Shown: positions 24,441 to 35,759, counted from the stretch's first letter. The stretch: DNA of 64,000 bases from Saccopteryx bilineata (GCF_036850765.1 NC_089491.1:126370766-126434765); one strand, 5' to 3'. Numbers and translations: made by a program. Notes: generated by a model from the letters alone, not told the origin.

Positions 24441-27400
24441 ATGGCAATAAATAAATACACATCAACAATAACCGTAAGTGTAAATGGATAAATGCTCCAA
24501 TCAAAAGACATAGGGTTTGCCTGACCAGGTGGTGGTGCAGTGGATAGAATGTTGGACTGGGATGTGGAAGGCTCATCTGCTTTGAGCAAAGCTCACCAGC
24601 TTGACCCAAGGTTGCTGGCTTGAGTAAGGGGGTTACTTGGTCTGCTGAAGGCCCACAGTCAAGGCACATATGAGAAAGCAATCAATGAACAACTAAGGTG
24701 TTGCAACGAAAAACTTATGATTGATGCTTCTCATCTCTCTTCGTTCATGTCTGTCTGTCCCTATCTATCCCTCTCTCTGACTCTCTCTCTGTCACTTTAA
24801 AAAAAAAAAGATGTAGGGTAGCTGCATGGACAAGAAAACAGGACCCAAACATACGTTGTCTACAAGAGATCCACCTCAGATCAAAAGATATACATAGACT
24901 GAAAGTGAAGGGAAAAAGTATTTCATGCAAATGAAAATGAAAAAAAAAGTTGGTGTAGCAATACTTCTATCTGACAAAATACACTTTAAAACAAAGGTTA
25001 TATAGTAAAGGATAAAGAGGGTCACTACATAATGATAAAGGAAGCAATCCAACAAGAGGATATAACCATTGTAAATATCTATGTGCCTAATATAGGAGCA
25101 CATAAATATGTCATATAAAGCTGATTTGGATGGATATAATAGGTGAGATCAACATCAATATTATAATCGTAGGGGATTTTAATACCCCACTAACATTAAT
25201 GGATAGGTCCTCCAGACAGAAAATTAACAAAGAAATAGCAGCCTTGAATGACACACTAGATCAACTAGGTTTAATAGATATCTTCAGAACCCTTCCCCCC
25301 AAAAGCAACAGAATATACATTCTTTTCAAGTGCTCATGGTACATTCTCTAGGATAGACCACATGTTAGGACACAAAACAAGTCTCAATAAATTTAAGAAG
25401 ATTGAAATCATATCAACCATCTTCTTTGATCACAATGGCATAAAACTGGAAATAAACTACAGTAGAAGAAGTTAAAAATATTTAAACACTTGGAAGCTAA
25501 ATAGCATGTTATTAAATAACAAATAGGTTAACAATGAGATCAAGAAAGAAACCAAACATTTTCTTGAAACAAATGAAAATGAATATACAACAATTCAAAA
25601 TTTATGGTATACAGCAAAAGTAGTCCTGAGAAGGAAGTTCATAGCATTATAGGCATACCTTAAGAGGCAAGAAAAAGCTCAAATAAACAACTTAACCCAA
25701 CATCTAAAAGAACTAGAAAAAGAACAACAAATAAAGCTCAGAGAAATTAGAAGGAAGGAAATAATAAAGATCACAGTGGAAATAAATGACATAGAGGCTA
25801 AAAAACAATACAGAAGATTAAAGAAAACAACAGCTGGTTCTTTGTAAAGGTAAACAAGATTGGCAGACTTTTAACCAGACTCATCAAGAAAAAAAGAGGA
25901 CTCAAATAAATAAAATTAGAAATAAAAAGGAGAAGTAACAACTGACACTGCAGAAATACAAAGGATTGTAAGAAAATACTATAAAGATCTATATATCAAG
26001 AAATTGGACAACCTAGGTGAAATGAATAAATTCCTAGAAACATACAATCCTCCAAGACTTTATCTGAAAGAATCAGAAAATCTAAACAGATTGATTACAA
26101 CAAATGAAATTGAAACAGTTATCAAAAATTCCCAGCAAAGAAAAATCCTGGACCAGATGGCTTCACAGGCAAATTTTACCAAATATTCAAAGAAGAACCT
26201 ATCTTTCTCAAGGTCTTTCAAAAAATTCAAGAGGAGGGAAGACTTCCAAGCTTCTTTAATGAGGCAAGCATTATCCTCATTCCACAACCAGGTAAAGATA
26301 CTACAAAGAAACCTTGGTCCCTGATGAACATAGATGCTAAAATTTTCAACACAATATTAGGAAACTGGATACAGCAATACATTAAAAAGGTCATGATCAA
26401 GTGGGATTTATTCTAGGGAGGCAAGGCTGGTACAATATTTGCAAATCAATAAATATGATTCACCACATAAACAAAGGGAACAATAAAAATCACATGATTA
26501 TATCAATAGACGCAGAAAAACATTTGATAAAATCCAGCACCACTTATGATCAAAACTCTCAGCAAAGTGGGAATATAGGGAATATACCTCAACATGATAA
26601 AAGCCATCTATGACAAACTGAGAGCCAACATCATACTCAATGGAGAAAAAATTACAAGCAATCCCCTTAAGAACACGAACAAGGCAGGAGTGCCCCTTTT
26701 CACCACTCTTATTCAACATAGTTCTAGAAGTCCTAGCCATAGCAATTTGACAAGAAGAACAATAAAAGGCATCCAAATTGGAAAAGAAGAAGTAAAAGTA
26801 TTATTATTTGCTGATGACATGATACTGTACATAGAAAACCCGAAAATCTCAGTCAAAAAACTGCTAGACCTGATAAATGAGTTCAGCAAGGTGGCAGGAT
26901 ATAAAATTAATATTCAGAAATTAGTGGCATTTTTATGCACCAACAATAAACTGTCTGAGAGAAATTAAGGAAACAATCACCTTCATTATTGCAACAACAA
27001 CAACAACATAACAAAGTACCTAGGAATAAATTTAACCAAGGAGATAAAAAAACTTATACTTAGAAAATTATAAGACATTGAAAAAAAGAAATCAAGAAAG
27101 ATATAAACAAGTGGAAGCATATACCGTGTTTATGGATAGGAAGAATAAACATCATTAAAATGTCTATATTACACAAAGCAATCTAGAGATTCAATGCAAC
27201 TCTTATTAAAATACCAATGGCATACTTCGAAGATATAAAAAAAATATTCCAAAAATTTATCTTGAACCCCCAAAAAACCAAAACATAAATAGCCTCAGAA
27301 ATCTTGAAGAATAAAGTGGGAGGTGCCTCACTTCCTGATATGAAGTGATACTACAAGTCCATTGTACTCAAAACAGCTTGGTACTGGCATAAGAACTGTC

Positions 27401-28530
27401 ATACTGCTCAATGGTATAGAACAGAGAACCCAGAAATAAAAATAAACGCACAGCTTTATGGTCAACTGATAAGTGTAAGAGCATACAGTGGAGTAAAGAC
27501 AGTCTCTTTAATTAATGGTGTTGGGAAAATTGGACAGGTACATGCAAAGAAATGAAACTAGACCAGCAACTTACACTATTCACAAAAATAAACTCAAAAT
27601 GGATAAAAGACTTAAATGTAAGTCGTGAAACCATAAACATCTTGGAAGAAAATCTAGGCAGGAAACTCTCCGATATCTCGCATAGCAATATTTTTTGCCG
27701 ATATATCTCCATGTTCAAGTGAAATAAAGGACAGAAAAAACAAATGGAACTATATTAAACTAAAAAGCTTTTGCACAGCAAAAGACACCATGAACAATAT
27801 TAAAAAAAAAACCCCACACAATAGGGAACATATTTGCCAATGCATTTGATAAGGGGTTAGTAACCAAAATTTATAAAGAAATTCTAAAACTCAACACCAA
27901 GAAGGTAAACATACAATTAAAAAATGAGCAAAAGAACTGAATGGACACTTCTCCAAAAAGGACATACAGATGGCCAATAGGCATATGAAAAAGTGTTCAA
28001 AGTCATTAATCATCAGAGAAATGCAAATTGAAATCACAATGAGATATCACCTGGTACCTGTCAGAGTGGCACTCATTAACAAATCAATACACAATAAGTG
28101 CTGGTGAGGGTGTGGAGAAAAGGGAAGCCTCTTGCAGTGCTGGTGGGAATGCAGACTGGTGCAGCCACTGTGGAGAACAGTATGGAGATTCCTCAAAAAT
28201 TTTAAAATGGAACTGCCTTTTGACCCAGCTATCCCATTTTTAGGAATATATCCTTAGAATACCAAATCACTGATTCAATAAATGATATGCATTCCCATGT
28301 TTTTTACAGCATTGTTTATAATAGCCAAGATCCGGAAACAGCCCAAGTGTCCATTAGTGGATTAAAAATTGTGGTACATTTACATAATGAAATACTACAC
28401 AGCCATGAAAAAGAAGAAAATCTTGTATTTTGCAATGAATGGCATGTATGGACTTGCAGATTATTATGCAAAGTGAAATAAGCGAGGCAGATAAATATAT
28501 ATTATTTCACATATATATGGAATCTAATGA
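24441..28530 (+). pseudogene. L1-A ORF2 (endonuclease-reverse transcriptase), broken
   Basis: ORF2p nicks target DNA and reverse-transcribes L1 RNA. It starts at the ATG at 24441 (MAINKYTSTITVSVNG, then a stop). A SINE interrupts at 24519-24800. The endonuclease domain is seen at 25130-25351 with IIVGDFNTPL. The reverse transcriptase is seen at 26004-26324 and 26594-26968, with its catalytic FADD box at about 26807-26818. The C-terminal cysteine-rich part is at about 28080-28240. Multiple stops and frameshifts separate these blocks. Confidence 0.88.
24519..24800 (+). mobile_element. tRNA-derived SINE, long form, inside L1-A ORF2
   Basis: It begins gcctgaccaggtggtggtgc and has the gctggcttgagtaagggggt, gtcaaggcacatatgagaaa and gatgcttctcatctctctt blocks, then poly-A. 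The target duplication reads aaaagacatagggt before it and aaaagatgtagggt after it (24503-24516 and 24807-24820), 12 of 14 matching. It therefore postdates L1-A. Confidence 0.9.
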
Positions 28531-28794
28531 ATAAAGTGAATTGAGGAATGGAATAAAGGCAGAGGCAGGGTCACAGGGAGCAGAGAGACGGCTGTCAGAG
28601 GGATGGGGGATGAGGGGCTGGGGTCAGAGAAAGTGAAGGGATTAGTGAAATTATATATACATAACACATAGATACAGATAACAAGAAAGAAAATCCCAAA
28701 GGGAAGGGGAGAGGGTGGGGCAATTGGGGAAAAGGGGTGGGGTTGAGGGAGTTATATTGCATAGGACACTTGAATTTATGTTAACATAATAACT

Positions 28795-28823
28795 TAAAAT
28801 AAATAAATAAATAAAAATAGAAA

Positions 28824-28857
<34 letters not shown>

Positions 28858-28860
28858 AAA
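28795..28860. repeat. L1-A tail with (GAAA)n microsatellite
   Basis: AAAT repeats pass into about eight GAAA units, a common fate of LINE poly-A tails. Confidence 0.9.
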
Positions 28861-29400
28861 GGATATTGTTTTAATGAGAGGAAAAACATAAAGAGATATT
28901 TACAAATTATTTGTCAAATTTTTATGTGCCTGTCTTGTCTTTTTGTTTCCTAATTTTGTAAGTAACAGTAGCAACACTTTCTTTCAAATAGTTTATAGTA
29001 TAAATTTTAAAGACAGCAGTAAGGGAAAGAAAATGAAATAATATTGTAGCTGATGACTTTCTCTAAGACAAGAAAAGAAGAACCATAGAGAGATTCTCAA
29101 TCTTCAATGATCAGTGTACCCCTTTAATTTTCCTTGCATAACTATATATCTTTGGTCCAATTAGAAAGTATGCCATGCAAAAATATATATACATTAGACA
29201 TTAAGCTTTGTAAATTTCAGTTACATTACATTAAATATATATTAATATAGTATTAATTTAACATTTTGGTAACTGAAAAATTAATTATAAGATAAAAATC
29301 TCTCTTTGAAATGAGTGACTCTATTACATTTAATAATCTGTATCTCATTTAAATAAATTCCATTGTTCAAAATCTTCTGAATAATTAAATTTCCTTTTTC
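28861..29400. other. Anonymous AT-rich DNA
   Basis: No gene. The stretch 29080-29340 may be an old unnamed repeat. Confidence 0.45.
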
Positions 29401-29402
29401 TT

Positions 29403-29406
29403 TTCT

Positions 29407-29462
<56 letters not shown>

Positions 29463-29463
29463 T
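29403..29463. repeat. (TTTC)n microsatellite
   Basis: About fifteen TTTC units. It lies at the poly-T end of the minus-strand SINE that follows, so it probably derives from that SINE's tail. Confidence 0.93.
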
Positions 29464-29562
29464 TTTTCTTTTATCTTTCTTTCTTTTTTATTTATTTAAT
29501 GAGAGGAGAGGAGGTAGAGACAGACTCCCACATGTGCCCTGACCAGAATTCACCCGGCAAGC

Positions 29563-30254
29563 TGTAAAGCCAGTAGCCATGGCCAGGGCCACTATCACAG
29601 CAGCCTGGCCCATGCAGGTTCGCATTAGATTCGGACAGTCGGTAAAGAAACAACGGAGCCAAAAACTGCTGGGCCATAGTCTTTAATTCTAGCTTGCACC
29701 CGGCGGGCAAGTAAAAACACACACTGGGCTCCAAAACCCACTCACATTCAGTGCTCACAAAGCCACTGATTTATCCGAGTTTCCTAGAATCAAAGGTTTC
29801 TAGCTCACCAGCCTTATTCTCCTCAGTTTCCCATCTCCTTCCTTATCCCAGATACAAACTCTGTACAAACTGGCATCTCACTCAGCACTCTGCCATCTTG
29901 GCTGCTTCTCCTGGCCACATGGCCTTTTTCTACTCTCTGCTCTGCTCCCTCTGCTCTCTCATGCTAATCATCCCAGGAACCAAGAGAGTAAGCTCCTATT
30001 CTGCCCCTATTTTATAGTGTAGCATCACAACCTTTAATCCAATATACAAAATAGGGAAGTCTCTAATACAAAGTCACTTCTCTGAGTCATGATGGGATTG
30101 TACCACCCCACATCAAAAAGGGCAGGAAAGGCTTAATCCCAAAACCAAGCCCCAGGCTACAAAGATCCTGCCTGCCCACAGAGACACACATTAATTTCAC
30201 CTAGGCAATGCCATCTTTAACAAAGTGAGCATAATATATTTTATCTGCCCAACA
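29563..30254 (-). mobile_element. Solo LTR, 5-copy family, copy 3
   Basis: A 692-bp copy. On plus it runs from tgtaaagccagtagccatgg to ttatctgcccaaca. It has a perfect 5-bp TSD, caagc, at 29558-29562 and 30255-30259, inside the SINE. Internal blocks shared with copy 1 include tttaattctagcttgcaccc and aacaaagtgagcataata. It lacks any flanking gag, pol or env sequence. Sense on the minus strand is inferred. Confidence 0.88.
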
Positions 30255-30534
30255 CAAGCTCACTAGGGAAAGATGCTCTGCCCATCTGGGGTCCTTGCTC
30301 GATTGCAATAGGAGCCATTTTTCAGTGCCTGAGGCAGAGAGACCTTGGAACCATCCTCAGCATCCTGGGCCAACTCACTCCAAATGAGCCATGGCTGCAG
30401 GAGGGGAGGAGAAGAGAGAGATAGAGAAAAAGAGAAGTGAGAGGAAGATGGGTAGACAAGCAGATGGGCACTTTTTCTGTGTGCCCTGACTGGGAATGAA
30501 CTGGGGACATCCACATGTAGGCTGATACTCTACC

Positions 30535-30804
30535 CAGAGACAGATTAAGGTAGGTTGAGGCCCTGGGTGCAGAAGAAAATATTGGGCCTCTTAAAAAAAA
30601 AGAGGGAGACAAGGAAAATTAAAATTCATGTTAACCATATTTTTAAGTAAATAAAAATATTATGTACCATTAATGTTAAAATTGCACATATAAAACCAAA
30701 CTTTGTGTCATTAGAAAAAAGTATAAAATTGGGGTTTTGCAGGGCTCTTCAGAAATAAGGGCCCAGGGCATGTGCCCAGTGTGCCCACATTAAGTCCATC
30801 TCTG
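30535..30804. mobile_element. Short TIR transposon (hAT-like) inside the SINE
   Basis: A 270-bp element with imperfect inverted ends: cagagacagattaaggtagg on the left, and cacattaagtccatctctg on the right (reverse complement cagagatggacttaatgtg). An 8-bp TSD of actctacc at 30527-30534 and gctctacc at 30805-30812 (7 of 8) fits the hAT superfamily. It carries no reading frame of note, so it is non-autonomous. Confidence 0.8.
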
Positions 30805-30894
30805 GCTCTACCCTGAGCCAACTGGACAGGCCAATTAATTTTTTCTAATGGTTACAAAGTTAGATATTTTCTATCATTTTCTTAAATATATATA

Positions 30895-31594
30895 TGTCAA
30901 ATAAGTTTGTAAATATGATATATATATATATTTGCTCCCTTATAGTTTGTATTAGGTGTCAAAGACAGGCTGTAGTCTGGCAAGGTCCTAATAGCCTAAA
31001 GCCTGGTTTTAAGACTAAGCCTTTCCTACCCTTTTAATACTAAGAGCTTCTCCAAACTGAGCTTTTCCCCACACCCTTAACTGTTGCATGATGTGGGGTG
31101 GTACACTCTTATGAGGAATCCCATTTATATCTCAGATGAGTGGCTTTGTATCAGAGACTTCCTTATTTGTATATTGGCTTAAAGCCTTTAATTTCTACAC
31201 TATAAAGTAAGGGAGATGGGGGCTCTCTCACTCGGATCCTGCCATCAGCATCACAGAGGAGAAGCAGCCAAGATGGCAGAGTTCTGAAGGAGAAGTCATT
31301 TTGTGCAGAGTTTGTGCAGAGAGAATGAGATGGGGAACAGAGATGAATAAGGCTGGTGAGGTACAAACCTTTGATACTAGGAAACTCGGATAAGTCAGTG
31401 GCTTTGGGAGCCCTGAATGGAAAGGGAAGTGTTTTCCCACTGTGTGTATTTCTTGCCCTCCAGGTGTGAGCTAGGATTCAAGCTAATGGCCCACCAGTTC
31501 TTGGCTCCGTTGTTTTATTACTGTCTGTCCTAATCAAATGCAAACCCGCATGGGCCAGGCGGCTGTGATGGTGGCCGTGGCTACTGGCCTGACA
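30895..31594 (+). mobile_element. Solo LTR, 5-copy family, copy 4 (inverted relative to the others)
   Basis: About 700 bp starting tgtcaaataagtttgtaaat and ending gtggctactggcctgaca, the reverse of copies 1-3 and 5. In this orientation it shows a TATA-like ctacactataaagt at about 31195. The position of the ATTAAA signal seen in other copies (near 31475) reads ggattcaagctaatgg here, so the signal is mutated. No 5-bp TSD is readable (atata versus agggg), so one end may be lost or rearranged. Confidence 0.7.
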
Positions 31595-31602
31595 AGGGGC
31601 TT

Positions 31603-31820
31603 TGTAAAAAAGACCTCAAATAGTCCCCTAATCTCTTTGCCATATGAGGACACAACAGAAGACAGCCATTTATGAACCAGAAGTTGGGAACTCACCAGAC
31701 AACAAATCTGCAGGTACCTGATTTTAGACTTCCCAGCCTTCAGAAATGTGAGAACTAAATTTCTGTTGTTTCTAAGCAACCAGGTCTATGTTCTGTTAAA
31801 GCAAACTGAACTAAGACAGT
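31603..31820 (+). mobile_element. MaLR (MLT1-type) LTR 3' fragment
   Basis: The blocks atatgaggacacaacaga, ttttagacttcccagccttc, agaaatgtgagaactaaat and the final gaactaagacag follow the MLT1 3' half in order. The 5' half is absent, apparently cut off where the copy-4 LTR lies. Confidence 0.75.
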
Positions 31821-31913
31821 GGGGCAGATATAAATGCCTGGCCCAGTCTAGACATCTTGTGTTCCTTGCTTCCATTGGGTTTGACAGGTTACTCATTTTG
31901 CCCTGTATCAAAT

Positions 31914-32333
31914 TGTCAGGGAGACAATGACTAGTTGGAGACCACATGGCATGCACCAAGGGACCAGGGGAGACAGCCTCACAATCCCTATACAGGTTTC
32001 AAGAGACAGCCCTGTCTCCCAGTTCTTACAGGTATTTATTGATACACACAAAATATAAGCAGGGACAAGAATGAGGAAGTCAGGAAGCAGAGAAGAGAAT
32101 GAGAAGAGAATGAGGAAGTCAGGAAGGGGAACATTTTAGAGCAGATTAAAGGGCAAGCAAAGTAGCTCAAATGTTGACACCTATTGATTAATCAGAATTG
32201 CTAATTCTATCCTTATTCTGCTGTGTTCAGCATAGTACTGTGTTTGGTACTTTTGTTAGTAAAGCCACTGTGGCCTTTGCCTCAGGGCACCTAACTCTGT
32301 CCCTGTCCTAAGTTCCTATTCAGGGCTTCTACA
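31914..32333 (-). mobile_element. Solo ERV LTR with polyadenylation signal, second LTR family
   Basis: A 420-bp element starting tgtcagggagacaatgacta and ending cagggcttctaca on plus. The minus strand carries aatacc-flanked AATAAA (tatcaataaatacctg, near 32036-32045), about 125 bp before its 3' end. The flanks are tcaaat at 31908-31913 and ttaaat at 32334-32339, a 6-bp duplication with one transition, which fits a class II (ERVK-like) integration. No internal retroviral genes are present. Confidence 0.7.
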
Positions 32334-32339
32334 TTAAAT

Positions 32340-32847
32340 ATGTTCTTTACAACACCACACTAGTACTTTTACAAAGCCTTACTCCCCCCTTTCCAAGTAT
32401 TGACAGTAGTATGAATAGTTTCTGCATATTTTTTACCTAATTCCCCCTGTGTTACAATTTATATAAACATGGTATATTTGTCAAAATTAAGAAGTTGACC
32501 TTGGTATGTTACTATTAACTAAATTTCTAACTTTATTAGTATTTTACTAGTTTTTCAATTCATGTCTTTTTCTGTTCCAAGATCTGATTCAGGATCACAT
32601 TGGATTTAGTGGTGCACTAATTTTGTAATTTCCTTAATTGTAAATCATGTTTAGACTAGAGCTAAGACAATTTTTCTACTTTTCTCTCTTCCTACTCATT
32701 TTCTGCTTCCTATTCATTTCAATTACTGTGCTTTAAAAAAATATTTTTTTATGTCTGTTGAACTATTTTCTACATTTACAGCTCTGCTGAGTTTTAGGAG
32801 GTAGATTTAAATGCAAATTCAGAAAGAAAACTTTTAGGAAGGAGACT
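32340..32847. other. Anonymous intergenic DNA
   Basis: AT-rich and non-coding, with no recognised repeat. Confidence 0.5.
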
Positions 32848-32852
32848 ATGAT

Positions 32853-33823
32853 TGTAAAGCCAGTGGCCACAGCCACCATCAGCCACCTGGCCCATGCAGG
32901 TTCTCATTTGATTAGGACAGAAAGTAATGAAACAATGGAGCCAAGAATTGGTGGGCCATTAGCTTGAATCCTAGCTTGCATCTAGCGGGCAAGAAATACA
33001 TACCATGGGAAAACACTTCCCTTTCCATTCAGGGCTCCAAAAGCCACTGACTTATTTGAGTTTCCTAGTATCAAAGGTTTGTACCTCACCATCCTTATTC
33101 ACTTCTGTTCCCCATCTCCTCCTTCCTGCACAAACTTTGCACAAACTGGCTTCTCCTTCAGCACTTTGCCATCTTGGCTGCTTCTCCTCTCCTCCACGTG
33201 GCCATTCTCTGCTCTCTTCTTTAATGCTAATCTCAGGAACTGAGAGAGAGCAAGCTCCTGGTCTGCCTCTGCCCCATTTTACAGTGTAGAAATCAAAACC
33301 TTTAATCCAATATACAAACATGAAAGTCTCTGATACAAAGTCACTTAGGGTGGGAAAGACTTAGTCTTAAAACTAAGCCTTAGGGCAGGGGTCCCCAAAC
33401 TACAGCCCGTGGGCCGCATGCGGCCCCTCAAGGCCATTTATCCGGCCCCTGCTGCACTTCTGGAAGGGGCACCTCTTTCATTGGTGGTCAATGAGAGGAG
33501 CATAGTTCCCATTGAAATACTGGTCAGTTTGTTGATTTAAATTTACTTGTTCTTTATTTTAAATATTGTATTTGTTCCTGTTTTGTTTTTTTACTTTAAA
33601 ATAAGATATGTGCAGTGTACGTAGGGATTTGTTCATAGTTTTTTTTATAGTCCGGCCCTCCAACGGTCTGAGGGACAGTGAACTGGCCCCCTGTGTAAAA
33701 AGTTTGGGGACCCCTGTCTTAGGGTATAACAACACTGCCTGCTTACAGCTTGTCTCCTACACCCAATGCAAACTATAAGCAAGCAAACCTATATATCATA
33801 TTTACAAACTTATTTGACCGAAA
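32853..33823 (-). mobile_element. Solo LTR, 5-copy family, copy 5, carrying a hAT insertion
   Basis: A 971-bp locus, of which 640 bp is LTR. It starts tgtaaagccagtggccacag and ends acttatttgaccgaaa. The flanking TSD atgat is perfect (32848-32852 and 33824-33828). A hAT element sits at 33386-33716. The right end, tataagcaagcaaacc, matches copy 2. The 3' sequence beyond the transposon is the part missing from copies 1 and 3, so this is the most complete member. Confidence 0.87.
33386..33716. mobile_element. Non-autonomous hAT transposon, long form
   Basis: A 331-bp element with inverted ends caggggtccccaaact and agtttggggacccctg, and the internal blocks ggccatttatccggcccc and gccctccaacggtctgaggg. 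The 8-bp TSD ccttaggg (33378-33385) and tcttaggg (33717-33724) matches at 7 of 8. The central part is AT-rich and non-coding. A shortened relative lies at 61653-61842. Confidence 0.9.
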
Positions 33824-33828
33824 ATGAT

Positions 33829-34495
33829 GAAATTTTCTAGAGTTCATAAGGTAATTGACCATCATAAGACCCACTAGAAGAAATTACTTTTCCTCTAAAA
33901 TTTTAGAAAAAATGTTTTGTACTTCAAAGTTATAAATAAATTGATCTGATTGCTATCTGATATACAAATTCAGTTTTAACATAGTTTGAATTCCTGTTTG
34001 TACAAAATCAAAGTGAAATACTTGAGAATTATAAGATCAGCATTAGGGAGAAATGACAGTAAAAAAATGTCAGAAAGAGCACTGGGAAATTTTGTTCAGG
34101 ATTCCTTGCATTCCTTCAGTCTTCTGACATCTATGAGCACCATAAAGACTAGCCAAGATGTTGATAGTTACTTTCTTTTATTTTCCCAAACTTCCTTGTG
34201 CATCACATAATTTTGGAGCTCATAGACAAGTTTCTTTTTGATTTACTATAATTATGAAAATTTATTTATGATCTATAAATAACATCTAGTAAAATGAGTA
34301 ATTCAAATTAATTTCACTATCCCAAGGATGAATACTTAGGTTGTTTAATTTTAAACTTAAATAAAATAATTTTTATTCACTTTGGTACTACTGTTTTTAA
34401 AAATAATGAAATTATGTCTATTATCAAAAAGTTAAATTTTACAATGGAACTCAGAAGAAAAACAACAGGTACTCTTCCCTCTTTCCAGGACCTTA
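33829..34495. other. Anonymous AT-rich DNA
   Basis: No gene or repeat recognised. The frame 33986-34210 has no known domain. Confidence 0.5.
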
Positions 34496-34991
34496 CCATA
34501 GAGTAGTGGTTCTCAAAGTGTGCACCAGGGCACACTGGTGCACCCTAGAAGATTTTCAGGTGCGCCTTATCGTATTCCAGAGAAATATGTGCCTGTTGGG
34601 GACCAAAAAAACCAACAGTTTTTTTTAGTTTAGATTTTTGGGGGACAGAGGTGTGGGGAATTGGCTGTAAGCTGACAGTCTGCCCCCCCCCCCCACTTGC
34701 CTGATTAGGTTGCAAAAGGCTGTTAAGCTGTGGTGCTGGATTGTTTACACTACCTCCCATGTTCCCCAGAAAAACTGGAGGCAACTTTCTTCTATCCTTT
34801 GTTTGGTGTAAAGTTAAGATGATATGTATTGTGGGTGTTTTCTGCACTTGGTTAAATTTTTGGGTTGCCTTGGATAGATTTCTTAAAAAGAAGTGTGATA
34901 TTTAAGAATTCACTTCTGGAAGTGAGCAAAAGTTAAGTGTAAATAAAATAGGACTTAAAGGCTGAGGGGTAGAATTTAATTTATAGCATTT

Positions 34992-35355
34992 TCCATAACT
35001 TAACACTGAACAACATGATTGGATTAGAAACCCATTCACAGAAGCTTCAAGTGATTTTGGTTTAACATTAACAGAAGAAGAACTGGAAGCTATATCCACT
35101 GATTGTGGATTGATGATTAAACATAAGGAATTGTCTCTTGAAGCCTTTTGGATTTCTATAAAAGAAGAATATGTGACAATATCTAAAAAAGCTTTGAACA
35201 TTTTACTACAATTTTTAACATCCTATTTATGTGAATTAGGATTTTCTACCCTCAACACAATTAAGAGTAAAACGAAGGGAATTCTTCAATGTATTGACGA
35301 GGAAATGAGAGTTTGCTTTTCAGATATATGCCCAAACATTGAAAAAAATCACTAG
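34992..35355 (+). pseudogene. hAT transposase C-terminal remnant (ZBED5/Buster-like)
   Basis: The frame reads through NTEQHDWIRNPF near 34997, then EEELEAISTD and LSLEAFWISIKEEY, to LLQFLTSYLCELGFSTLNTI, ending at a stop near 35353. This order is the hAT C-terminal dimerisation region, as in the domesticated ZBED5 family. The LLxFxTxYLCExGFS motif is clear. The zinc-finger BED domain and most of the RNase-H-like catalytic core are missing, so the product would be inactive. It lies in sense orientation within the transposon. Confidence 0.82.
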
Positions 35356-35759
35356 GGCACATCAGGCTCATGTTTCTCATAAACACAAGAGTGAAAAAAC
35401 TTAACACATTCACACCAGGACCTGCCAAATTGACTAACTCTTACTAAGAATGTATCTATACATATAAAAAGATAACTTTTTGGTTGTTTTTCTATTTTTT
35501 TAATTTTTATTAATTTTAATGGGGTGACATTAATAAATCAGGGTACATATGTTCAAAGTAAACATCTCCAGGTTATCTTGTCATTTAATTATGTTTTATA
35601 CCCATCACCCAAAGTCAAATTGTCCTCTGTCATTTTCTATCTGGTTTTCTTTGTGCCCCTCCCCTCCCTCCCTTCATCCCGCTCTGCCCTCCCCCCCATA
35701 ACCCCCACACTCTTGTCCATGTCTCTTAGTCTAATTTTTATGTCCCACCTAGGTATGAA

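Larger units (their letters stand above)
20517..28860 (+). mobile_element. L1-A: near full-length LINE-1, defective
   Basis: The 5' end reads ggagggagagtccaagatgg, a typical L1 leader start. It is followed by about 2.6 kb of 5' UTR, ORF1 remnants, ORF2 remnants, a G-rich 3' UTR (for example gggaaggggagagggtgggg near 28700) and an A-rich tail grading into a GAAA microsatellite. After removing two inserted SINEs the element is about 7.7 kb. L1-C has the same 5' start and length, so they are one subfamily. The TSD is ambiguous because both flanks are A-rich. Many stops and frameshifts show it is inactive. Confidence 0.9.
29464..30832 (-). mobile_element. SINE (second family) split by an LTR and by a hAT element
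   Basis: Three SINE pieces lie in order: 29464-29562 (tail and ccacatgtgccctgaccag), 30255-30534 (gatgctctgcccatctgggg to cacatgtaggctgatactct), and 30805-30832 (the head, ctctaccctgagccaactgg). Removing the LTR at 29563-30254 and the transposon at 30535-30804 restores one roughly 350-bp SINE on the minus strand. The flanks share aattaa-type sequence (about 29383 and 30833), a plausible TSD. Confidence 0.85.

Noticed and set aside
29403..29463. CRISPR-like or other functional tandem array
   Set aside because: It is a simple TTTC microsatellite with no spacers. The same applies to the CA, TA, GT and GAAA tracts.
30895..33823. A provirus between the LTR copies at 30895 and 32853
   Set aside because: The LTRs face opposite ways, and the DNA between them is an MLT1 fragment, another solo LTR and anonymous sequence, with no gag, pol or env.
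34992..35355. A domesticated ZBED-type host gene
   Set aside because: Only the C-terminal region is present, it lies inside TIRs with a hAT TSD, and it lacks the BED finger and most of the catalytic core.
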